Assembly (NCBI GenBank): GCA_947846985.1
Contig: CANTUZ010000002.1
Span: forward strand, 135,121,889 to 135,185,888
Origin: Fratercula arctica
Lineage: Eukaryota; Chordata; Aves; Charadriiformes; Alcidae
Reading direction: 5' to 3'
DNA length: 64,000 nucleotides
Each line of letters begins with the position of its first letter. Positions within the stretch are counted from its first letter, which is position 1. Positions 12,447-24,300 of the stretch are shown here, piece after piece. The notes under the pieces were generated by a model. The model saw only the letters and a list, made by a program, of their open reading frames with translations, did no database searches and was not told where the DNA came from. The translations under genes were made by a program, and so were the position numbers.

Positions 12447-13626
12447 CAAAAGCTTGCACAGATGACATCACACATTAGTTCTAAAACACCAGCTACTAAA
12501 ATTGTTATTTTTCTCCCAGATCTTAATATTTTACAAGTTACTCATTGTTTCATTGTGTAGTCTTCCTACCTGGACCATATTTTGAGTTGGACAAAAACAA
12601 TGCAGTTTAAGTGTGCACGAAAGCTTCAGCCCATAGAAATTTCCAGTGAAATGGAGCGTTGCAGCAATATGGACTGCTCTGAGCACATCAGACCTGTCTT
12701 CCCTTCTCTGCACTGTTTTTCTTGGAGTTTGCTAATTCTCATCCTGACAGACGAGGTAAAATAGTACATATATCCTCTGACTATGAGGGCTCTGTGCTCT
12801 CCAAAGGATCAGAGGTATTTTGAGGGCTGGCACAAGATTCTTATGAGAAATGTGAGAAGAACCTGACATGACTAGAAACCTTACCCCCTTTTATGTTAGT
12901 GAAAAATTCCATTTTGACCTTGATGTCTTTCAAATAAATGTGTAGCCATATTTGGTTTAGAGATAAGAAAAAGGAACTGTAACAAAACAATTCACTGCAT
13001 ACATAACTGAGGAGAGAACAGGGAACAAACACCAAATTGTACTTACTGATCATACTGCTTAAAGCATTACTGCAAGTTTTTCAAAGAATCAAATAATAAA
13101 GTGATGCTGGCAGTTTAAGATCTGTAACAGAACTGAATAGGGTTTCAGTAAGATGTATTTACTATGGTTGATGGAAATCCTGAATATGTATAGATTCAGG
13201 GATGTCTAAATTTTCTTTATCCACTGGAGTGACATTGGTTTTTTTCCGATACTGTATGTAAATGTTAATAGCATATGCCCTCCTTATAAAATCTATATTG
13301 CAGTAATGCATCTTGTCACTAAAGTTTCTTTTTTTTAACTGTAAAATACTTGAAACTTAAGGCAAATCATTTTGCAAGAAACATAATTCCTTAACAAAGG
13401 CAGTATTTCCTGAATTTGTCAAATCCTGATATCCAAATGATCACTTTAAATTCCTTATGGGTCCTAGAAGTGTCCCCTAATTTACACAGAATATCTTCAG
13501 AAATACAGTTGAGTATTTTGCAAACCAGTCTAATACATGGTACACTTTATAGGCCTCATTTCTATATTAGAGTGTAATCATTGAAAATTAGGCAAGATCA
13601 CAACTACTCTGGTTTGGTTTTTTTTT
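12447..13626. other. Unique AT-rich non-coding sequence
   Basis: No gene or interspersed repeat is recognised. Short opposite-strand frames around 12,531-12,764 overlap each other and look like chance. Confidence 0.55.
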
Positions 13627-14222
13627 CATAGAAACATCGAATCATAGACTAGTCCAGTTTGGAAGGGACCTTGAAAGATCATCTGGTCTAAATTTTCCTG
13701 GGAAAGGGAGTCTAGATGAGATCATCTAGCACCTTGTCCTGTCATGTCTTGAAAACTTCCAGCGATGGGGACTCTATCACATCCCTGGGGATGTTATTCC
13801 AGTGATGATTCTTCTCACTGTAAAAAATTTCTTTCTTATGTTGATATGAAACCTCTCCCAGTGCAACTTGTACCTATTGGCCCTTGTCTTCTCTGTGTGG
13901 CTCCTTGTGAAAAGAGAGCCTCCATCCTCTCTGTAGCCATCTAAGACCTAACTCCTCCAGTCTTTCATCACAGGGTAGGTTCTCCTTTGGGCCTTCTCCA
14001 GACTGTCCATGTTTTCCTTAAACTGTGGGGACTGAAACTGGACACAGAATACCAAGGGCAGCTTGACAAGTACTGAGTAGAGTAGGACAATTATGTCTTT
14101 ATCTCTGCTAGTAATGTCCCTGCAGATGCAGCCCAGGATCTGATTTGCATTTGCTGCTTCAGTGGTGCACTGATGACTCATGTTCAGCTTGCTGTTGTCC
14201 ACCAGAACCCCAAAAGTTCCAG

Positions 14223-14278
14223 TAACACCATACTAACTCCTATGAAGAAAATTAACTCTATCCCAGCCAAAACCACTA
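14223..14278 (-). mobile_element. LTR 3'-tail fragment embedded in CR1
   Basis: The block containing 'ctatgaagaaaattaactct' and 'cccagccaaaacca' matches the last 40-50 bp (plus-strand right end) of the solo LTR at 10,620-11,202. On both sides the sequence is CR1 ('ccaccagaaccccaaaagtt' left, 'ggttattctgtcccaggtgc' right). The normal CR1 stretch expected between them is missing, so the fragment replaces rather than simply interrupts CR1. Confidence 0.7.
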
Positions 14279-14901
14279 CTGGTTATTCTGTCCCAGGTGC
14301 AGGACTTAGCACTTGTCTTTGTTAAGCTTCATAGTGTTCTTGCTTGACCACTCTTCCAGCCTGTCCAGGTCTTTCTCTAAGGTGGCTCTCCCTTCTGACA
14401 TGTTAACCTCACCGCCTATTTTAGTGTCCTCAGCAAACTTGTTGAGAGCACTTTCATAAATGATCTAGGTCATTTATGATGTTCAACAGTCTGGGGCCCA
14501 GTATCATTCCTTGGGGGACCCTCCTTGTGACAGGCTGCTGCCAGTCTGAGTAAAAACCATTGATCACCACACTCTCAATGAGGCCTGTTAGCCAATTTAC
14601 CACCCATCTTGCAGACCACACGTCCAATCTGTATCAAGCCAGGAGAAGGGTATGGGAAACAGTGTTGAACACTGTGTTGAAGTCCAGGTAAACAACATCC
14701 ACTGCTCTCCCCGTGTCAACAGAAGATATTATTTTGTTGTAGTATGTGATAAGGTTAATCTGTTATGACTTCCCCTTGGTAATCAAAAAATCAAGAAAGC
14801 CCTGTGCTGTCTTTCACCAATCACCTGGTTTGTAATAGGTGGTAATTGGTATTACAAACCAATCATTTGGTTTGTAATAGTTTCTAGGAGGACTTGTTCT
14901 A

Positions 14902-15087
14902 TTACTTTACCAGGGATTGAAGTAAGACTAATGGACCTGTATTTTCCTGGGTCCTCTTTTGGGCCCTTCTTGTAGATAGATATGACATTTGCCTCTTCCA
15001 GTCATCAGGGACATCCCCTGATCTCCGTGACTTTTCAAAGATTATAGACAGTGGCCTTGCAATGATACCAGCCACTTCTCTTAACAC
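14902..15087 (-). pseudogene. CR1 ORF2 reverse-transcriptase fragment
   Basis: Sixty-one codons open on the minus strand read LREVAGIIARPLSIIFEKS, then RRSGDVPDDWKR. This is the conserved N-terminal edge of the CR1 reverse-transcriptase domain, where relatives have a motif of the form LARPLSIIFERSWxTGEVPxDW. The frame is lost after DWKR, where relatives continue ..PIFKKG. It lies inside the old CR1 and is a dead remnant, not a host gene. Confidence 0.85.
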
Positions 15088-15490
15088 CCTGGGATGGATT
15101 CCATCCAGGCACAGATTTATGCGGGTTGAGCTCCTTACAAGGGCCCGCTGACCAACCTTTTCTCCACTGCTGGTGGGTCAATACTTGATCCTGTGATGTG
15201 GGGTACAGCTACGCTGGTAAAGGCAGAGGCAAAGAAGGTATTGAGAACACGTGCAGTGTCAGCATTATTAGTAACTAGTTTCCCTGCTCTGTTTGGTAAT
15301 GGGCCTGTGTTTTCTCTGTGGTTCTGCTTACTGCTAAGATATCTGAAGAATCCTTTCCTTTCTGTGTCATCTCATCATAGCTGGTCAAGAGATAAAGTTT
15401 TATCATCCGGAGTGAGCAATTCACACTTTAAGGTCTTTGTGTCACTTAAGAGATTTCCAAGCTCCAGATTAGTAGTTTTGTCTAAAGCCT

Positions 15491-18129
15491 AGACCCCTTC
15501 CTGTAATTTGGTATTCTTCACTGTAAATGAAATCCAAATGTTTTCTTCTGGGCAAATCAGCCCTTTGTATTAGTATTAATTAATTAATTGAGTCCTACTA
15601 TCTGACTCTGCAGAGACTAGTTTTTCTATCAACTAATGTTGATATGAAAGCCTAGATAATTAACTGTGAGTCAAAAATTTTTGGATCCTTTATATGAATA
15701 CAGGAAAAAAAAGTATGTGTACGTATATATATGCACACACTGTTTTTTTAATTCAGGAGAAAACCAATTAAACCTGCTATATAATGAGCAATCATGCCAA
15801 CAACAAATCAATTTCCATATAATTTGTATGATGTGGTACTATAAATTCTACAAGCAGGATCAATAATTGGTGATAAAACACCAAGCTATAATTCTCCAAC
15901 CCCCACGTTCAGACTACACATACTTATGTAAAAATAGAACTTAATATTTAGTTTACTGTCTGTACAAGCTGATTTACTACATAAGAAAAAAAGTCACGGG
16001 TCTGACCATTAGTACAATCTAAAACACTCTCAGAAAAACTGGAAAGTTTTTTGAGTGTGATGCAGGTAAGCATTTAGTGAAATTTCAGGAATACAAGGAT
16101 ATCTCACCTGGTTTATATCACCACTACAGAACTGCACAGACCCAATGAAAATCTGCCAGTCTGCCAGACCCATGTAAAAGTGCTGATCCCAATAAGGCAT
16201 TGAAAATGGTAATAGATGCCTTTGTTGAGGCAGCCACATACCGTATATCACTTCCGAATACCTGAAAAAGTTCTCCAGCAGAGCACAGACTCGCAGGTGA
16301 GAAATAGTTAGGAAATTATAAATGCAGAATTTGACAATCTGAGCTCCATCCTCAATTCCTGTAAGGTGGAAAATCTATTATGAATTGGTATCTCACTTTT
16401 TTTTTCATACGTATTTTGTGAACTATCTTCCTCTAGAATTTGGAGGAACTTCTGGACAGACCAAACCCACTGATTTTACTTTTGAATGCCAGTGTTTTGG
16501 GGAGCAAAACATACAGGAGAAACTCCAGAGCCTAATGCAAATATTTGCAGTTGATAGAGATGACAGAGTTTGAAGGAAATTCCTTAGGTTCTGCATGAGC
16601 TTTCTCAGTTAGCATGGTTTGTTCCTTGAAGTTCTTGAAAACAAAATAATCCTCTTAGATGTAATTAAATTTACATTTCACAATTTTTACTTTCTTTGTA
16701 TTATTTTTCGTTCTTTCAAATATGGGAACAGATCAGAGTTGGTTGCTCTTCCTTAGTAGTTTAAAGACATCTTTGAATAGAAACTGTTAAAATTCTGGTT
16801 AAATCTCTCAACTGATTTTGGCTGGAACATTACTAAGCTATTTAGTAACTATTGCAAGTATTTTAAAATTGTGATAATTTCTAGTTATACTGGATAAGGT
16901 TCACCTCTGTATTAGACAAGGGTCGTGCTGACAATTTGATACAAAAGATGTAATGAACATTATTGTCACAGAGATAAGCTTCATTCATCATATTAAGAAA
17001 TAGTAATTTTTAAGTAACATTATCTCCAGCTCTTTTGTGTACTCAGATATCTTAATCCACAAAGCAACTGGAAAACATTACATAACACTAGGTTACGGAA
17101 AAAGAAATTTAATTAATAATGACATAGAATTCCTATTGCTGTAAATAGGTATAAGCAGAAAAATACATATTTCTAACCACAGTCTAATGGTCCAAGGTCA
17201 GTATATAGTAATAAAAAATGGAAATATTCTTTCACAAATCATCTGTTAGCTTACCAGGTTTTTGCTAATATCACTTTTTACATTTGATCAATTCCTTCGG
17301 TCAATTAATTCCAATAAGAAAACTTGTTTCATTCCTGAAAATTGCTGTTGATCACCATACTGTTGATACAAAATAGCATTTTTCTTGGCCTCCCAGAATA
17401 GACAGTAACAAATTAGGCACGTAATATATCATGACTCTCAGAAAAATAAACTTTTATTGTTTTAAAACAGATTTCAGATTCTCAAAGGAGGGAAAGTCTG
17501 CCTAAAGCAGTACTGCCTATGCAGTCTCCAAGTATAGGGCTAATATATATCACATTTCTACAGGTATAGGTCCTTTATAAATTTTTTTACTTGTTAAAGT
17601 AAAATTTAAAGATTTTTTTTTAAAGCTGTCAGAAGGTACCAGATGCTTGTGTCAGACCTATGAAACTAATTCTGGCTAAGCTGTCATAATTTTGAAATTC
17701 TGAAAGTACACAGTGCTGAACAGCATAGTACAAAAGCAGCAATTTTGACACTTCCTGAAAACATCTGATTTTTTTTCACAAGTGTTGATTTATGCATACA
17801 CAGAAAATATAACATTTTTAGGAAATATCACATTTTTAGGAAATATCAGACTTATGGCAAATTCACTGCAGTTACTCATATTACTTTCTAGGGGAAAAAA
17901 ATCTGGTATCCTAATCCAAGTAGGTAGGGATTATGGGAGACAGGGAGCAGGGGAATAAATTAAGGTACAGGACATTAAATGTCCTCATATACAGGAAAAA
18001 AAAAGCTCTGTCATGAAATAAGACTACTCTCTGTAGTTCTCAGATACAGGCAAGTTTGTGCTCTGGCTTTTCTGTTCTCAATTAGAGGTGGGTTTTTCAC
18101 AAAGCTTTTGAATTTCTCACGACTCTGTA
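15491..18129. other. Unique AT-rich non-coding sequence
   Basis: No gene recognised. It includes an (ATTA)n-like run near 15,575-15,592 and the 18-bp duplication listed separately. The minus-strand frame at 16,030-16,251 (73 codons) has no recognisable domain. Confidence 0.5.
17812..17847. repeat. 18-bp tandem duplication
   Basis: ACATTTTTAGGAAATATC occurs twice in succession, at 17,812-17,829 and 17,830-17,847. Confidence 0.95.
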
Positions 18130-18488
18130 ATATACTTTGAGGTCAACAGAAAGACCCAGTGAGCAGAGGCACAGCAGTTGCACAGCGAGGGCACAGAGCA
18201 CATCTGCTGATGATGCTTCAAGATAGGGGAGCAATGGTCTCCATACAACACAGGGCACGTTCTCTGTCATCGACAGGCGCAAAAGTCTGTGGCACACAGG
18301 AGGTCTCTGGTGGGGAGGACACCTCTGCCCAGGTCTGGGACTGGAGAAAGGGTTGGTGCCTCTCCTGAGGCCAGGGCAGCAGGGGCACCAAGAGCAGCAA
18401 TTCTGGCACTTGGTCACACTCCTGAGTCACCAGTTGAAGGAACTGCAGGAGGAGGTGAGCAAAAGCATGGGTTTCTGATGACAGAAAA
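18130..18488 (+). mobile_element. Possible CR1 5' region / ORF1 remnant
   Basis: A GC-richer segment directly upstream of the CR1 ORF2 sequence that starts near 18,489. In one plus frame it reads HLVTLLSHQLKELQEEVS (about 18,408-18,461), a leucine-rich coiled-coil-like stretch. It resembles the ...ELQEEVSRLR heptad segment I associate with CR1 ORF1 proteins. Frames are broken elsewhere. If correct, this copy joins ORF1-derived sequence straight to the reverse-transcriptase region by an internal deletion. The alternative is unrelated GC-rich sequence. Confidence 0.4.
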
Positions 18489-18962
18489 AATGCAAATATC
18501 ACACTGATTTTTAAGAAGGGCAAAAAGTAGGATCGAGATAACTGCAGTCAGCCAAATTTCAGTCTCTGGAAATGTTACAGCATGAATCCTCTTAGAAGTC
18601 ATTTTTACACACACATAATGGACAAGAAGATGGCTAGGAACAGCCAACATGGGTTTATCAAGAACAAATCTTGTCTGACTAACCTAATTGCCTTATATAA
18701 TAAATAGCTTTGTGGACAAGAGAAGGCCGTGAATTTTGTATACCTTAACTTTAGTAAGGTCTTTGAGGTAGTCTTCTGTAGGCTCTTTATCACCAAATTG
18801 GTGAGAGATTCTTCAGGGATCTACACTGGGGCCAGTGCTGTTTAATATCTTCATTAACTACCTGGGGTGGAAGGCAGTCTCAGCAGGTTTGCAGATGGCA
18901 CCAAACCATTGCAGATGGGTTGCAATACAGTCAATATGCAGGTCAATAGGCAGGACAATATT
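18489..18962 (+). mobile_element. CR1 LINE, outer copy part 1 (RT core)
   Basis: Plus-strand CR1 ORF2. 'cactgatttttaagaagggc' corresponds to PIFKKG. 'ataccttaactttagtaagg' encodes YLNFSKV where the RT A motif is YLDFSKAFD. 'ctgtttaatatcttcattaa' encodes LFNIFIN, part of the B region. 'aggtttgcagatggcaccaa' encodes RFADGTK where the catalytic motif is FADD. Aspartates are therefore lost in both motif A and motif C, and the frame is broken, so the copy is inactive. It continues at 19,073 after a nested insertion. Confidence 0.9.
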
Positions 18963-19072
18963 CAGGTCTTGGGCAACTGACTCTATGTGGCCCTGCTTGA
19001 GCAAGGAGGTTGGACCAGAAGACCTCCTTTCAACCTCAACCTCAGCCATTCTGTGGTTCTGTGATTCTGTGA
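18963..19072 (+). mobile_element. Nested CR1 3'-end insertion
   Basis: Inside the CR1 ORF2 region there is a complete CR1 3' end: 'aggtcttgggcaactgact', 'ggccctgcttgagcaagga', 'ggttggaccagaagacctcc' and terminal octamers 'ctgtggttctgtgattctgt'. ORF2 sequence resumes right after it ('aaatgtgaagtcttgcatc'). The host copy has its own separate 3' end near 19,630-19,739. This is therefore a second, short CR1 of about 110 bp in the same orientation. Confidence 0.8.
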
Positions 19073-19739
19073 AAAGCAAATGTGAAGTCTTGCATCTCTA
19101 ATGGAATAACTCCATGCACCAGTACAGGCTGAGGGCTGATAATCTGGGTGGCAGCTCTGCAGAAAACAACCTGAGGTCCTGTTGGGCAACAAGCTGAACA
19201 TGAGCCAGGGATGTGCCCTTGCAGCAAAGGCAGTCAGCAGTACACTAGGCTGCATTGGGAATAATGGAGCCAGCAGGTCAAGGGAAGTGATCCTTCCCTT
19301 CTGTTTGGCACCTAAGAGAACATATATGGACTGTCACATGCAGTTTTGGGCTCATTTCAAGAAAGATACTGACATGCTACAGTGGGTCATATGGAGAGCC
19401 ACTAGGCTGGTCATGGCTGGAGCATGACTTAGGAAGAGAAGCTGGGAGAATGGGTTTGTTCAGCCATAAGAGAAGGCTCAGGGGAGACCTTATTGCTGTT
19501 GACAACTGATTGGAAGACAAAGAGAAGATGGAGCCAGAGTCTTCTTGAACATATGACAGAACAAGAGGCAATGAGCACAAGCTGGAACAAGATGAAAACT
19601 CCATTCTTGGTGGTGTCCGAGACTCAAGTGGACATGGCCCTGAGCAACATAATCCAATTAGATGTCCTCTGAGCAGTGGGTTTAGACTAGATGACCTGCA
19701 GCAGTCCCTTCTAACTGGAATTATTCCATGAATCTGTGG
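19073..19739 (+). mobile_element. CR1 LINE, outer copy part 2 (ORF2 C-terminus and 3' UTR)
   Basis: Resumes with 'ccatgcaccagtacaggctg', 'aacaagctgaacatgagcca', 'gcaggtcaagggaagtgatc', 'cagttttgggctca' and 'gttcagccataagagaagg'. It ends with 'agactagatgacctgcagca' and 'ttattccatgaatctgtgg'. A block of ORF2 between about 19,600 and 19,620 is shortened. Many substitutions and frameshifts make this a mid-age to old copy. Confidence 0.9.
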
Positions 19740-20570
19740 TAAGATTTATTTTCCATTATATCAATATATTTTTCTGAAGCAATTCTAGAGGAAAAACTGA
19801 AGAAGAACGGTAAAGGAAAGCAGGACAGGAAATGTCACTCAAGTTCTCACATCCATTTCTGGCTGCCAATGGCAGGATAGAGAGGTTTTTGCTTATGTCC
19901 TGAAGACAGTAAGTGAACAGGTTTACAAAGTCTGATACAGTGCATATGGAAAATGGAAACTATAAGATAATAAGTGAAACAGACTATGTGCAAGGTTATC
20001 CTACAGCATTTTAAATGATAAATATTTCCTTTATGAATGAAAACATACTTATGTTTATCCAGTTTTAGGCTGGATAGTCGTAGCAGTAAAAGTAAAAAGA
20101 AATATTGCTTTTGCTAAGAGAAATAAAAATGGCTCTGGGAAGATCAATTCACTCCTACCTTAACCCTCTCAACTGAAATGCTGTCAATGGCCAGAAAACT
20201 CCTAATAATACCACTCACAGAATATTTAAGACCAAAATGATAAATTAGAAGTCAAAGCAAGAATAATTTTTTTTTTATATCCTTTTACGTTCATGTTGCA
20301 CCTGTTTAACATTAGTGCCTCGTAGCATTGCATTTACATCTGGGAGAAGAATCCTTATAAATATTTAACTATTCCAGTTCCTTTACTCAAATATTGAAAA
20401 GACTCCTATACTTTTTCAGAATAACCACCTTATTTAATAAATACGGGAAAATCAAGACTGGAAATTAATTTTTTTTTTTTTTTCCTTTAAGATGAGATCC
20501 AAAAGTAACTACTTCTTCTTTACAGTATACAAGTTTTTCATATTCCTTCTACAGGAGAAGGAGAGAGTAA

Positions 20571-20593
20571 TTTTTTTTTTTTTTTTTTTTTTT
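20571..20593. repeat. Poly-T tract (23 T)
   Basis: Twenty-three consecutive T, read directly. The sequence to the right gives no sign of a retrocopied gene on the minus strand. Confidence 0.95.
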
Positions 20594-20993
20594 CTCTTGG
20601 TACCCTTTAAGAAAACAATTGTTCCTACTCAATAGCTTAGTAGTTTCTAAGGAAAATAGGCAAGCAGGAGCTAAACTCATTGATAAGCAGAAATGATCTA
20701 TGACTACAGACATTCACAGACAGTTGGCAGACAGACAGACTTTGTTATTCTAAGTGTGAATATCAGTACTGACAAGTAAAACTGGATGTTGAATTCTCCT
20801 TTTTTGTATATTGAGTAATAAATAGGATACTAGGCACATTGCCTTACAGATCAATTACCACATTGGACTAAATATAAAACTAATAAATCAAATTAAATAT
20901 TTCTGTAGTAGTTATAATTGCTGGGAATCTGGCTAGTGCTTCATCCAAACAGACTAAAAGGAACGGTAGCCTAAGAATGTAATCTAGAAGTGA

Positions 20994-21383
20994 AGAAATG
21001 AAAACAGTGTGCTTTACAAAGAATATATACAGTCCAGAACATCCCAGGAACAACTGCTGGCTGATCTATTGAATTCCCTGAAGGACGGACCCAGTGAAAT
21101 TAATATTACAGCCATAACTCCAATTTTAGCTCTTGAATATGAAAATGATTCAATAGGGACACTGGATATGGACAAATGACTTGCCCAGCCCTTCACAATA
21201 AATAAAATGGATATTACTTCACTTTATTTGCAGAAGACCTATCAAGCCACTGTGGTTGCAGCAAGATATCACATCTGCATCTCTGAAAGATATGTTCTTA
21301 GGTCAGGACTGAGAAATGTTCCAAAGGCCTATGCTAAAAGAATATTGCATTTGCTACGCTTGATTTATATAAGTCTACACCAG
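20994..21383 (+). other. Stop-interrupted open frame of about 130 codons, unrecognised
   Basis: Starting after a TGA at 20,991, one plus frame is open for 61 codons to a TGA at 21,177-21,179. It stays open for another 68 codons to a TAA at 21,384. The first half looks protein-like (QSRTSQEQLLADLLNSL.., then ITPILALEYENDSIGTLDMD), with acidic and leucine-rich composition. There is no ATG near the start and no polypyrimidine tract just upstream. I do not recognise the family. It could be a decayed retrocopy or exon, or chance; the minus strand is also open over 21,014-21,196. Confidence 0.25.
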
Positions 21384-24300
21384 TAAATTCCGTAGGACAC
21401 AAATCTGTCCAAACCAATCATTATTTATGTTGTTAATGTTATGAAAATGTCACTGTTCAAAAAGCCTGAAGCACCTGAGAAAGATGCAAAGAATGCTAGA
21501 TGCAAAGAATACTAATTCTACTCCCAGTGTATCTACATAGATAAAGAGCTGCTTTAAGCCAATACCTTATCCAGAGACCTTGTGGATCTTCCATGAAGCT
21601 GAAGGAGAGCATAGCTTATATAGCAAGTATAGTGGACATCTTAAAATCTCTAGTGATGGTGGAGATACCCCACTGGAGAAAGACAAAATAACACTTTGTT
21701 TGTTAGGTTAAAAAGCCTTTACACTGAGGTCAGAGAAGTAGCTACAGAAGAAACTAGCTACGGAAATAAGCGTAGGCTCTTCTTTTGATTGACAATTCAC
21801 ATCTCCAAGAACAGCTAGGAAAAACTTATACATTACAGTAATTCAATATCCGTTTTGAAAAGCATTGTAAGGTGGTTTAAATGACAGAAATTGTTTAACT
21901 GCAGAATATTATTGGCAGTTATTAATAAACAGGTAAAAAGGCAATAAACAAGTGTAAAGGTGCTTTCAGCAGGCATCAAATGTGCAGTGAATGGATAATA
22001 ATCAAGTACCGTTTGTTATGTTGAGGGTCAGGCATGGAATGGAGACTACATATGATGAATGTAAATCTGATGTATGCATGAGCAATATTTGATTGAAAGA
22101 TCAATGTATATGATTTAACCATTATGTATGAAGAATTAGAAAACAAAACAAGAACAGTTCCTAGTTTCCCCATTGTTAACCAAATAGAATAGCTATGCTT
22201 GAAATATCATTAGCATCAAATTAACAATGCGAAAACAACACCGATTACCTCAAAACATATACTCCCTGGGTGAACCTCTAACTTTGATTAAGCCAACGAC
22301 AAAATTTCCTGCTACCTTCCAGGAAACTGAGATTTCATCTCCTACATTTATTTGGAGTGCTATCTTCCTGGTAGTTGTCAAAATACACCTGTATGATACC
22401 AATTCCTGTTCCCATTCTAGACAGCACATGCAAAGGAGAAAGACAAAGCTTGTGTTGTTGCAATATGATTTTTGCAAGCCACGGCATACAATGCACAGTG
22501 ACTTGCATATTGCAGACTGAGACTGACCACTGACAGATTGGAAAAAAATATCTTTGTTTCTATGTGATCATTATAGATCTAATGTGATAATCACTATGAA
22601 ACAACACACACTGAGCACAACAGAAGTATAGGTAAGCAATGTTGTACTGGATATAGTCCATGTGAAACCTTGTCCTAGAAGAAAAAATTTTGAAGGAAAT
22701 AATTCTACTGAAAAAGTTGAGACAAAACTGTGAACACCCCTGAGTATAAGCTCACACACCCACTCATATTAAATATTTACAGCTGTTATAAATTGTTTAG
22801 ACTATGACCTTGATAGTGTAAACACTTCCCTTGCAGTCTGCTATCAGACTTTCATTCTAGTAATGATGTTTATAGAACATTTTATTAAAGATATTAAAAC
22901 TTCTAACAGTAAAGTGTGGAGAATGCATCTGCAAAAATAACATAACGATAAGCAGAGCATTACAAATATATACTGGAAATCCATTAATAAAAGGAATTGG
23001 GTATCTGTTTAAATTAAACATTTATCTTTCACTGTTGGTGGCAAAGGTTTATATCCAACACTAACAAGAAGAGCTAAACTATTGGCCTCATCAGTTGCTT
23101 GAGTACGCTGTCGTAAAATGAATTTCATGACCACACTGGCTAGCTGTTTGCAAAACATCTTTACAGCAACATAATCCATAGTCCTCATGCTATTGATGAA
23201 ATTATTGATACTAACGGAAACTTCAGTCTAAGCAATACAGGACAGAGTGGTAACAGCCTGTGAGAATTAACACGCAAATTCATGGAGATGGTTTTATCAT
23301 TACACCTGCAAATCTGACTTCTTAATAGAAAATGAAAAAAGATTACGTGCAAATGGAGTTTAAACATGAAACTTTGATCCTGCAGAGTACAAAATCTTAC
23401 ATTACTTTAGAATTTCTTTGCAGGATTGTGACTGTACAATGAAAAGATACTATTTTAAGGTATATACCCTGAAATACACTAGCCGAGCTGTATTTCCCAA
23501 TGCCACAGAAAATACCTATAAACAAGGCACTGTCACACCAAGTACTGCAGCACATAAGGCTTTTTGTCTCTCTGGTTCATAAACTAGTAAAAGTTTACAA
23601 AATGTTCTGGCTGGTTATCAATCTGTGGCCCATTTCCTGCATAATCACTTAATGCTATGATAGCTCCCTGTATCACTCTGTAAGGAACATGATGCTCTTG
23701 AACACCTTTCATGTATCCCAAGTATTTCAGTCATGCCTTTCTGTCACAGCTCCCTAGAAAAGGAAGAAAACACCAAGTGCTTGATTTTCTGAAATTCTAG
23801 TCATATACGTATACAACTGCATTCCAAGGCAGCTGCAGATGCCTAACGGTTCAGAGAGATCAGATTTTACTTCATTTGAGCCTTCTGAACTAAAAAGAAA
23901 GTACTGCTCAGGTGATTTATTTTTTTTTTCCCACTCAGTGAATCAAGATTAAACCAGAGGTTAGTCATTATTATTGTTTTTTGGCCACCATGACTATTTA
24001 GTGATCCCTGCTATAATAACTTGGTTAACAGCTCATATAGATTCTCCACTATAACAAACAGACATCGTTTTCCCACTTGTCCCACTCAATAAATCTGTCT
24101 GCTCCCCAGTAAATATGCCTTGGCAGCAGTCCAATCATGGGAGTCACTAACAAGATGGTACACCTGAGGTCAACCAAATCACTCTTTAATACGATAATCA
24201 CATCTCGGCTTGGCAGTCAATCACCTATCATTCTTCCCAAATGAACAAACAAGCCTTCAGGAGAAAATACTCTTGGGCACTAGCTTGCACTGAAATGGTG

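Larger units (their letters stand above)
13627..15490 (-). mobile_element. Old long CR1 LINE copy (ORF2 and 3' UTR, decayed)
   Basis: Read on the minus strand, the copy ends at 13,627 in decayed octamers ('cgaatcatagactag' on plus) and the 'ccagtttggaagggacct' block. It extends about 1.9 kb into ORF2. Recognisable antisense ORF2 landmarks are 'tggacacagaataccaagg', 'tcccaggtgcaggactta', 'gtcctcagcaaacttgtt', 'ggggcccagtatcattcctt' and 'gaagtccaggtaaacaacat'. The leftmost part at 15,170-15,490 is more diverged but fits the region upstream of the reverse transcriptase. Frameshifts and stops break the frame. An LTR-derived insert sits at 14,223-14,278, and a local direct/inverted repeat at 14,826-14,879. 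Confidence 0.9.

Noticed and set aside
18097..18523. Minus-strand frames of 106 and 101 codons
   Set aside because: They run antisense to the probable CR1 5' region and have no recognisable protein content.
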